From contig CM049306.1 of NCBI GenBank assembly GCA_026874595.1, forward strand, positions 11,491,019 through 11,555,018: DNA of 64,000 bases, written 5' to 3'. The position numbers and the translations under genes are program-made. Below the pieces are notes generated by a model, which worked only from the letters and a program-made list of their open reading frames with translations, did no database searches and was not told where the DNA came from. This DNA is from Sipunculus nudus (taxonomy: Eukaryota; Annelida; Sipuncula; Golfingiida; Sipunculidae). Positions 11,501 to 23,500 of this stretch are shown here, piece by piece; position 1 is the first letter of the stretch; every line of letters starts with the position of its first letter.

Positions 11501-14500
11501 GACATGGCACAACAGTTCTGCTGCTGCTTTGAAATACTGCCTTTGTTTTAGTGGATGCTTGCACTATCCAGTCAACCAGATGACTAAGGTTATGAGTTTT
11601 GAGTCAAGGGTGGTGATAGTGTGATATTAAAAGTAGGCGACAAGCAGGAGAAGTCTTGTGATCCAGAGTAGGCCTACTGTGTCCAAACATAGCACCATGG
11701 AGAACAGTGATTTCAGATATGATGAAACATATTATGGAATGTCCATGCACTGTCTGTCCATCCATTACCTTTTAGTGAGGCGGCAATAACTTACCAGGGC
11801 TTTGATGGATTTTGACAAAACTCACTTTCACTTATTACCAGAAGATTATCTCACCTGAGTTTGATACAAGGAAAATTCCATGCATAAATAATGAGGTCAG
11901 AGGTCACCAGGCTTCTATATGGTGTTGCTATGATAACTTAACAGGATATGATGGATTTCCATAAAACTCATTATGAATATTTATTAATAGGTTATCTCGC
12001 CTGATTTTGATTCTAGGTGAAATCCAAACACACTTAATGAGGTCAGAGGTCCCTAGACTTCTTTTTTTGTTTTGCTTTGATTTTAAACTATTAATGTTAA
12101 ACTATTAAAGTACCTCCCCTGGGTTCAGTTGTCTTAAATGTATATTTTATAAGGGCAAAGTCACAAGAGATACAACATTTGTGTCATGAATTCTTGCAGC
12201 CCTTTTGTTAACATGAACATTTTATAATTTGACTTTTGATAATGGAACAGGTAAGATTTGAAAAACCATATCATAATGATAATAGAAAACAGTGTACATA
12301 AAAATGTTACCTAATCATCAAGTCCTAAGATGATTTGATTGGTGCAGCAGGAGGAACTCTCTGTAGATGTATACCCATAAAATATCCTCTGAACATACTA
12401 AAACATCTTTTTATTTAGACAGCAACAGTGGTTCTTGTTTGGATTTAGTAGGCAGTTCACCTGTATTCATGTTTAAACAAATATTTTATAATTCTGTTCA
12501 GTTGTTTATCATGTAAGCTGTGAAATTTGTGTGTGTTTCAGGGCACTCATACAGAATAAATGGACGGAGGCAATAGATTTAATCCTGAAACCAAGATGTG
12601 GAGAGAAAGAACATGGTAGGTTTATCTCACAAATGTTTTATTTCTTATTTTATCTTTTTAGGTTTTAATATGCTTTTTATATCAACAGAATTCATTCAAA
12701 GATGTGATCTCTGTGAGTACAGTAACCCATCTTTAATAACTGTAGGTTCAGTAAACCTCTGGTTGCATTCAGTCATCCAAATGAATTTCTTTTGCAGATA
12801 AAAGTTGTATAAAAAATCTGTCTGTGAGATATTTTGCTGTAGGAATGGAAGAAGTGATTGCTGCCAGAGCCACCTGGTGGGAGACAAGAGATGCCAAGAA
12901 AGCTCTGGAGAAAGTACCACACCGGACATGTATTGAACGCCATCTGCTCGTAGGCCTCACTAAGAACCACAAGAATGACCTTGTAAATGCCCTGGCTTGT
13001 GTGAGTCAAGTTTCACATCACATTTTGAATTTTCAAATTTACTGGAAAAGTATATTTATATTATTTTAAGATATATATAACTGATTGTGCACAGTATGTA
13101 TTTGTTCTAGATTGCTCATAAACAGTATACTTAAGACGATGTAAATTCACAAATTTTATTCTAAAATCACTAATAATGAATGATTTGAAAATACAGGAAT
13201 ACCCACTCAACTAACATTGGAGGAATGGAGGGGGGGGGGATATTTTTCAGGTGTGGCCTAAGCGGGCTGAAATAAATTTTAGGTATATGAATTATTCCTT
13301 TTTTACAGTTATTTGATGAAATATTAATATTTTTTTATAATGCATTATTACTTTCGATAAAATACTAGGGCAGCATAATTTAATGTATCAAGCTTAATAC
13401 TTCAGTTCCTTTGCAAATAACCTTCATGAAGTACATTCTGATGCCAGTTCTAGTAAATAGGATGATTTTGGTAAGTCTCCTCTGGATAATTTATTTATTG
13501 GCATGTCACAGAAGAAGACAAAACGTGGTGCTATATTGACAAAAATTTTTATTTTTAATTGTTAGATCACATCCTGTCTCTTGATGAATGTTATTTGATG
13601 ATGGAAATTGTATTTCAGATCAATTCAGATGTGTCATTTGAATTTATTTTATAAATATTTTGCCTTCAGATTCCCCGAAACACAAGACTGATGTATGTAC
13701 ACGCCTACCAGAGTTTTATATGGAACACTGTAGTTTCACGCAGGATAGCAGAACATGGTCTCAAACCAATGCTGGGTGACCTTGCTCTCACTGACCAAGG
13801 TCAAACAGATATAGAGGAAGGTCAGTATTGCCCTAACAACATGATGTTTATGGAATAATTATTGCTCTGCTGAAACAGAGGAATAACTTTATTCATGAAA
13901 GTCATGACTCATGAGATATCACCATGACCTTCAGACATGGAGTACTGCTCAATACACAATTTTTAGGAGGGACAAAAACCAAAATGGTGCCGTATGTCAC
14001 TGCTTTACATCTCGATCCACAATTTATTGCCTCCGCAAGGAGGGTATGTGTTCATCCCTGTTCACATGTTTGTGTATTTATTCACAACATACCTAACTCA
14101 AGCAATCATGAACAGAAACTCATGGAATTTCCACAGCATTTCGGGAATGGATCAATCAGTTTGATTTTGGTGTTGATCTGGCACTTGAAATGGACTCTGA
14201 ATAATTCATCAAGGAATATTCACAAGTTTACAGTCACTTATGCATGAATGAATCTTGGAATATGGGCCAAATAAGTGAATGCAAACACATTTTTTGGAGC
14301 AACCCTCAATAGGGACACCCCCCCCCCCCCCCCCAAAAAAAAAATAGGGGAGGCTTGCATTCCTTAGAATGCAGATTTCTAGTCTTACTTCAGAATTTAT
14401 GAGCCATGCCTCTCTGTTTTTAAAATATTAATTTATAATATGCAAACTATAAAAAGTTTGTTTTATAAAGGAAAACATTCTGCAGTGGTAATTTTCTCAT

Positions 14501-17500
14501 TATTTTATTGGTTTGACTTTAACAATTTGAAAAGTAAATATCATTTCATGTTTATTTGATAAATTTAACAAATCTCATGAATGCACATTCCAATTTATGG
14601 TTGCTTGGTAACTGCAACTTATAACTTTTAATTCATGATAACTACATGATCATTACAGAGGACAGCAAAAGAAAACCAGAGGTGGTCACAGATTCAAACA
14701 TAGACAACTTTACTATACAAGATATTGTACTGCCAATGGTCGGGTATGATGTCCTGTATCCACAAAATCAAGGTCATAATACACTTTCTTTCCTTCTCGG
14801 GATGTGAAATAACATATTACCCATCCTGCTATGTAACTTTAGCTTATTTTAATTGAATTGTATATAAACAGACTGATAAATCCTGTAGCAAAGTTTTCAT
14901 ATAATTTATAGTCTAAATACAAAGATCTGAATAAAAGATGCTCTGACCAGGAGAAAATAAAAAAATTATCTTCATCACATTCCATGATTATATATTTATT
15001 TCATTTATTTATTTATTTTTTTTTCATTTATTAAATATATATTATATTTTTTCTCTGGTTCATTTAGTTGGAGAATGGTACAAAAGTCTGCTACAAGAAG
15101 ATAGTTTAGAATTCTCTGCCTTGAAAAGTAAACACAAGTATGTATATTGTTCATCTTCTGGCTACTTTTGTCCTTATTTATTCTTAAGTATTCATCTTCT
15201 GAGACTGCATGGTTGCTTTGTTCTTCACTTATCCTTAAGTGCAGCAGTGAAGAAGACATACTGCCTTCCTACTCTGGTGTTAATCATGTGAATATTTGCA
15301 GATATCAAGTTATTCTTTCCCCTGTATTTATCAAGAAATTGTTTAGATATCATTTATAAGGTTCACCAATAAGAAGTCAGATCCAGTAATAGTCATATGT
15401 GTGGTAAATTGAGTGGTCACCATTATTTTATACATATTTAAAAAAAATACAAAGCAAATGTTGAATTAGTTTCAAAGTAATATAAAAATGTATTTCAATG
15501 TGTAATGCACAAACAGCTCTCATGGAGGAAATATTTGTAAGGTAATAACAAGGTCATATGTAAAGATTATGCAAGGCCTTGAGTTTTACCATTTGTCCTT
15601 GACAGGGACTACTCATTACCTGGTGGTTACAGGAAGATCATTGTCAAGCCTACAGATGTATCATGGGAAGTAATGCACTACAGTGACTTCACTGAACCAC
15701 TGGTGTTGAGTGATTGTGAAATAATGAATGGGGAAACACTTAAACCTGCAGACACAGGTGAGGTTCACAAAGAGGAATGTGATTAATTGAAAGTAACTAA
15801 CTCAATTTGAAAAGTTTTGTTCTTCCTATCAATATCAGTGTCTTGAACTTAGTACTGTTTTACAAATGAAAAATGCAGAATCAAAACTATACATTGCAAT
15901 GAATTAAGCAGGGCCCTTGTTAACTAAAAATAAAGAATTGTATAAAGCACTTCAGATACACCTAAATAGGAATACAATTATAGTAATGCAACCTTTATCT
16001 GAACATCGTGTAAGAAAAATTGTATGATTAACATTGAAAACTGAGAAAAAAAAATTTGATCATTTATTCAAAATGTGAACAATGAAAATCTCAAAATTTT
16101 TGTAAAAGATTGTCTGATTCCAAGCAAGTGTACAGAAATAGCAGTCATAAATAATGGAGATTAATTTGCGCACCTGAGGGTCGGAAGTAGGTGTGAAAAA
16201 TGCTGCTGCGCTTGTCTGAATTGACCACGGCACACTCAAGGGTGGAGTAATTAACCAGGTGAAAGAAATGATGCTCAGTACCTTTAATGTTGTAATAATA
16301 AAATGTTTTTTTTTTCAATTAACAAAAAGAGTACATAAGGATACACACAAATGATACAAACATAGATGTACATCTACACAATTACATAATAAACAAAACA
16401 ATACATAAACATATAAACAAACATATCACTGGCTATAATTTAACCTTAGGAATGACAGAACCAGATAAAAAAAAGAATCACACAAAAGAACATACAACAC
16501 AGAATAAAACTATTTATCCCACAGTAGTAAGTTGAAATGTTGTTACTTAGTTAGTTTGATTATTTTTTTATTTATTTTATTTATTTTTTAATGGAGGTTT
16601 GCTTAAACTACTTTATGATGCTTAAAAGTTTATCCCATTTAATATGGTGTTTATTTATCTTACCTCTTTTAATTGCTATATTTTTTTCCATTGAGTGTAA
16701 ATCCTTCATGTACCCACCAAAGCCCTGAAACGTAGGTATTTTCTTGTAGCATCTACAATTATATATAAACTTTTTGGTTGCTAGTGTGAGCATGTTTATC
16801 CAGTGATGTTCACTATTATTAAAGAGAAATTCTTTACTGGATAAATTTGATAATATTACTCAGTGTAGCTGTAAAAGAACATTCCCAGAATAAATGAAGC
16901 AAAGTTTCTTCTTCCTGTTTACAAAAAGTGCATTTACTTGAATTGATAATATTTAACTTACAGAGAAATGGATTAAAAGTCAGCCTACGATGAAGGGTGT
17001 AATCTTGAAATATACGTAGCTTAGCTGATATTGTGGGCCTATATATCTTGGAAAATCCCTGGTAAACATCCATATCTGTAATGTGATAAAATCATCTTTC
17101 CATTTTTTAATTGCATTTTCTGGAGGGACTATATGTTGGTCCAGCAGTTGGTCATATATAAATTTTGCTCCTTTCTTATTAGTAAACACAGTATTAAGAA
17201 GTTTATGTCAATTTCTAGGTGATATTATTTCTTTGTTCTCATTCACTATGATTTGTTTCCACCTTCGTGGAATTGCTTGAAGTAAACTAATATAATTCAA
17301 AAATTTATTTTGACCTCATACTTACTAATAAATTCTTTATGACTCATAAACTTATTTGTGCTTTGTACCGTTTTAACTAAATTTGTTACAAATATGACTC
17401 CTTTACTGAAAAGCGGTTTGTAAAATAAAATTGTATCATTAATTTTTATATGAGAATTAAACCATATACATTGTGACATAACTTCTTCATAAGTTCCTGG

Positions 17501-20500
17501 ATCATAGAAGCTGTAATTGCACCAGTGTTGCAAAATTTCTTCCCAAAAAGGATGTTTATATTTCATAATATATTTTACATGTTTAGATTCTCCTAGTTTG
17601 AAAAATCCTAAAACAATTTTCCTCCAGACATTTTGTGGACTTTTATCTAATAAACGCTTTATCCATGCCAATATTAAATCTACATTCTTGATTGAAATCT
17701 CAATCATATCCAGGCCTCCTTTTTCAATATATACTATGGAGTTTGTCTTTTTATTAAGTCATTACATCTTCCCCAAATAAATTTATATATACGTCTCTCA
17801 ATTTGTTTCATAAATGATTGACTGGGTGTAGGTAGAACTGAAAGATGATATATCAACTGTGATAAGACAGAATTCTTTAATACAGTTATTTTACCAATTG
17901 GTGTAAGTTTTCGAGCATTCCATACTGCTAATATATTATTTATTTTGATTTTTACTGAGGCAAAGTTTTCATGTACCATATCTTCAAGTGAGGGAGTGAC
18001 CTTCACTCCTAATATTGTTATTTCTTTATCTGTATATACAAGGCCTAAATCTTCTACCTTATTTTTCATATGGTTATTACCATTCCTTAATCTCATAATA
18101 AAAGTTTTATCCTTATTGATTTTTAATCCAGAAAATGATTTAAAATCTTCAAACAAATATAATATTATTTCTATACTTTTATGATCTTCTACAAATAATG
18201 TGGTGTCATCTGCATACTGTAAAATTTTATTTTCTTCACCATATATATTTATACCTTTAATACCTTTTTTTCTGACCTGAATGCTAATATTTCAACACAT
18301 AATTTAAATAAGTAAGGTGATAAGGGGCAACCCTGCCGCACCCCACTTGATACAGGGAAAAAACTTGATATCCACCCATTATTGACTACACAACTTGTAA
18401 TGTCATTGTTTACTGTTTTTATTATTGAGATAAAATTAGAGTCAAAGTTCATATGTCTGAGTATTGTGTACAGATAATTCCATTCTAAATAATCAAAGGC
18501 CTTTTCAAAATCTATTGCCATCAACATAGTATTTAATTTTTTTTCATCTGCATAACTAATTATAGTAATAATTGTATCCGCCAAAACGAAGTTTTACAGA
18601 TACTATGTTTTTGACCGGGTTCCGCCGCCACGTTCGTTTCCGGAGAACTCCGACGAGACTACTGGACAGATTTTTCCAAAACTTACACAAATTATTGGGT
18701 CACATGTGAACCGGTGCCTAACCAAGTGACCTTGACCTCTGACCCTTCCTCTCAGCCCAGCATCCATTCGTGCTTCTGTTTCCACACATAAAACCACACA
18801 TCTCGGGAACCTGCAACCATCTTTGCACAGTGTCCATCTGTTCATCTGCCTTGGGTTAAAATCACTCATATCTCTGCAGTGGTTTGACTGGTTTGACTAA
18901 TTCACTTGAAATTCGGCATGCGTATACATCATAGATAGCTTTCTTGATTTCATGACAGGTGGCACCACCTACCTTTACATTCACGCTGCAGACATCCAAG
19001 CTCATATCTAAGGAACCGTTTGACCAATCAGGAAAAAAATTTTATACAAATGTAGCCCTTGGATAGCTTTATAACATGCACAAAAATCGTGGCGCCACCT
19101 GCAGCCATTTTCGCACAGCGTCCATCTGTTTGTCTGACCTGGGTTAAAATCCCTCATATCTCTGCAGTGGTTTGACCAAATTACCTGAAATTCGGCATGT
19201 GTATACATCCCGCATAGCTTTCTTGATTTTATGAAAGGTGGTGCCACCTACATTCACGTTCACGCTGCAGACATTAATGCTTATATCTCCGGACTCATTT
19301 GACCAATCAGGAAAAAAAATTTACACAAATGTAGCCCTTGGATATCTTTATAACATACAAAAAATGGTGGCGCCACCTGCAGCCATTATTGCACAGCATC
19401 CATCTGTTTGTCTGCTGTGGGATAAAATCACTCATATCTCTGCAGTGGTTTGACTTTTCCACATGAAATTTTGCATGTGTATACATCTTGGATAGTTTCT
19501 CATTCAAATAACAGGTGGCGCAACCTACAATCATGTTTATGTGGTAGAGATCCATTCTAATATGTAACACATGTAAATCTATTTCCCCTTGCCACTCAAT
19601 CCATGCCTCACTTCACCGGTCCTTCTCTGATTTTGGCGGATACACGTAGTCGCTTGTTGACTACCTGTATTCTAGTTTTATTTATAGTTTCTCTGATATA
19701 TCTATCTTTAATAAATCCAGTCTGGTCACTGTTAATCAATTCTGCTAACAGACACTTTAATCTATTTGCTAAACTTTTCATAATAATCTTATAATCAGTA
19801 TTTAATAAAGTGAGTGGTCTCCAGTTTTTTTTTTTAATATTTTAAATCTTTCCCTTGTGTTAAAGAAAACTTACCCAATTGGAATGAATATTGTATAGAT
19901 TTAATAAAATAACTGTTTATATCTTTCCAAAAGAATTTATAAAATTCAGTAATAAGGCCATCAGTGCCTGGAGATTTTCCATTTTTCATTGTATTTAAGA
20001 TTTTAAATAATTCTTCATCATTTAATTCTTCAGACCATGTTATGTCAGTATTGGGTATATTTATCTGATATATATCTAGAAAGCTATTTAATTTGTTTGC
20101 ATTGTATTTAATATTAGGATCCTTCTCACAAAAGTTTGTGAATTACATGTAAGGAATGTATTTTACATCATGTTTACAGGTAAACTTTGGGGTTTATAGT
20201 CTGATATCATGGATGGTGTCAGTCCCATCTTTACAGTTCACACTTTGCCTTCCTACTAATTCTAGTAACAAGCATGCAGCTCAATATCAGCTTTGGAAAG
20301 TTATTTAATTCAGGGAAATATTATGCTGCGCAGAATGGCAGACCAACTCTTCGCAATATGAGAGAAACTTATTGAAAAGATATATATCCTTTTGAACATC
20401 TCTGTTACTATTAAATAATAATGGAAAAGGTTAATTAATTGGTGTTTGTTACTGTGAGCTGAGTTTGAGTTGGTAAGTCTCTGTTACAATTAAGGTAAAA

Positions 20501-23500
20501 GTCCTTAATTTTTTTTTAATATTATAAGTTAGTAAATATTCTCATTACATCATTATGTAATATATTTGCACTATTCTGTTAAAACATAATAATGTTGCAG
20601 AAAGACTTTGTATCATTTTAAGGAGATAGTCCTGATATATTAAACTCTCCTGTTTCTAAATGAAAACACCTGAAATAGAATGCCTGAATTATTTATAAAT
20701 GGAAATGCTGTGATTTATTTATTACTCTATTTTATTTATATATATACACATATATATATATATATTTATTTAATTTAGACATTTACACTGAAGATTATAG
20801 ATAAAATTATTAATATTCATACTATTATATAAAGTGTAATATTAAACCAAGCAATTTGATATCATTAACTGTTTATCAGCTGCAATATTCTTTTCTCCAA
20901 CTGGACACTAATAAATAAGTTTCTATTAAACATGTTTCATGACTGATTTTTGGTAACAAATATACAGTGCTCTAATGAGTTCCACCTGAGTGACTCCAGC
21001 TACTCAGGACTCAGTGACAGTTAGAGCAGGTTTGAGTCAACAAACTGATGAGTAATTAATTAACCTCCAAACAAACTCATAAACATCACTCCCTGGCTCA
21101 AGGAGATTAGTGTGATAAATTATTGTACAGTGATGTCATTGTTAGTGTCACTTGTAAGGTGTTGACAAAAACTCGTGTCAAACCTGTCAGTTTGTATGAT
21201 GGAGTATAAATACTGAGCTCATGTTGTGAGTACATCACACAGTGACTGAGTAACCATCCAGTAACACTGCTCTTGTTGTTAGTAATCATCACTTCATCAT
21301 GAATCTACTTCAGACCAGATTCCAGATTGTGGGACAAACATCACAGACCCATACACAGGGGTCATACCAAGGACAACAGGGATACCACAAAAACCATCAG
21401 TACCTGAGTAATACACAGAGGGCAGCACAGATTCCTGGTACTCAGCTGTATCCTCACTATGGCTACCCAGAATACCATTCACCACAGTATGGAGGTGTCA
21501 CCACAGGACTGCACCACATGGACATGTGCAGATACAGCACCACACCAGCACAGCCAGGGGTTCATCCAGCATCAGGCTACTCACCAGCAGTCAGCAGCTA
21601 CATGTTCCCCCAGTGGAGCTACCCCAGCCAGCAGTATCTGTACCCAGGGACCAATGTACCCAGCAGTCCCCAGATGATGTACTACACACCTGTACACTCT
21701 ACACCCAATTGGCACTCACAGGTCACCAGAGGTCAGGGGTCAAGGTTCACTCAGGATCTGTCTAGCAGCAAACAGAGCTTCAACAACACACCATCAACCA
21801 CCAGAGACTCAGGGATACAGGGATTGTATTTAAGATTTTAAATAATTCTTCATCATTTAATTCTTCAGACCATGTTATGTCAGTATTGGGTATATTTATC
21901 TGATATATATCTAGAAAGCTATTTAATTTGTTTGCATTGTATTTAATATTAGGATCCTTCTCACAAAAGTTTGTGAATTACATGTAAGGAATGTATTTTA
22001 CATCATGTTTACAGGTAAACTTTGGGGTTTATAGTCTGATATCATGGATGGTGTCAGTCCCATCTTTACAGTTCACACTTTGCCTTCCTACTAATTCTAG
22101 TAACAAGCATGCAGCTCAATATCAGCTTTGGAAAGTTATTTAATTCAGGGAAATATTATGCTGCGCAGAATGGCAGACCAACTCTTCGCAATATGAGAGA
22201 AACTTATTGAAAAGATATATATCCTTTTGAACATCTCTGTTACTATTAAATAATAATGGAAAAGGTTAATTAATTGGTGTTTGTTACTGTGAGCTGAGTT
22301 TGAGTTGGTAAGTCTCTGTTACAATTAAGGTAAAAGTCCTTAATTTTTTTTTAATATTATAAGTTAGTAAATATTCTCATTACATCATTATGTAATATAT
22401 TTGCACTATTCTGTTAAAACATAATAATGTTGCAGAAAGACTTTGTATCATTTTAAGGAGATAGTCCTGATATATTAAACTCTCCTGTTTCTAAATGAAA
22501 ACACCTGAAATAGAATGCCAAGACTTACAACAGGGATACCACAAAAACCATCAGTACCTGAGTAATACACAGAGGGCAGCACAGATTCCTGGTACTCAGC
22601 TGTATCCTCACTATGGCTACCCAGAATACCATTCACCACAGTATGGAGGTGTCACCACAGGACTGCACCACATGGACATGTGCAGATACAGCACCACACC
22701 AGCACAGCCAGGGGTTCATCCAGCATCAGGCTACTCACCAGCAGTCAGCAGCTACATGTTCCCCCAGTGGAGCTACCCCAGCCAGCAGTATCTGTACCCA
22801 GGGACCAATGTACCCAGCAGTCCCCAGATGATGTACTACACACCTGTACACTCTACACCCAATTGGCACTCACAGGTCACCAGAGGTCAGGGGTCAAGGT
22901 TCACTCAGGATCTGTCTAGCAGCAAACAGAGCTTCAACAACACACCATCAACCACCAGAGACTCAGGGATACACTCTTTACCATCACTGATACTAGAGGG
23001 CAGCAGTAGCTACTCACCAACAGCATCTAAAGACTTAAGAAACAGCAAGGAATCAGAGAATACCAGCAGTCCTGACTGTACCAGCAGAGACAAAAACAGC
23101 ACCATCGCTACAGCCCTGTCACTGTCAGGGATCAGCAAGGAAGATCTGCTTCCTCTTTCACCGCTGTCATTCACCGAGGAAGACGTCTTCCCACCACTGT
23201 CACCAACATCTCTCATCATACGAACACCACACAAACCTGTCACAGTCAACAAGACTCAGAAATCTGTCACCACCACAGCCGTAGTAACCACAGAGCAGCG
23301 GGAGCCTGCCAGCAGTGTCGTCACCTGTCCAGCACAGAGACAGACAAAGACCAAGTCTTAGTCTTGGAGTTAGTTTACAAACACCCTGTCAACACATCTT
23401 GATGTTTACTGAATAGTAATCACCCTTTTCCACAAAATGCAACCGGCAACCCAAAATGTGCTCAGCTGCATTAGATCCGCCCAGTGTTCAATATTACGTA

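Larger units (their letters stand above)
19988..22974 (+). repeat. Recent tandem duplication with internal deletion
   Basis: Block A (about 19,989-20,683) reappears at 21,826-22,518. Block C (about 21,366-21,819) reappears at 22,523-22,973. Both pairs look essentially identical by eye. Between A and C in the first copy lies a 0.69-kb block B with the promoter and start codon of the nested gene. In the second copy B is missing, with a CC microhomology and a few filler bases at the join (AATGCC|AAG). The duplication join itself carries a short AGGG filler near 21,820-21,825. A tandem duplication followed by deletion fits. A haplotype-merging assembly error is the main alternative. Confidence 0.9.

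Noticed and set aside
13911-14247. 107-codon ORF in PUS7 intron 12
   Set aside because: It overlaps a dispersed repeat also seen near 3,450-3,560 and has no splice or family support.
21459-21765. Overlapping plus-frame ORFs, duplicated at 22,613-22,919
   Set aside because: These are alternative frames of the duplicated low-complexity coding block. The frame with the TATA-proximal ATG and long C-terminus is preferred.
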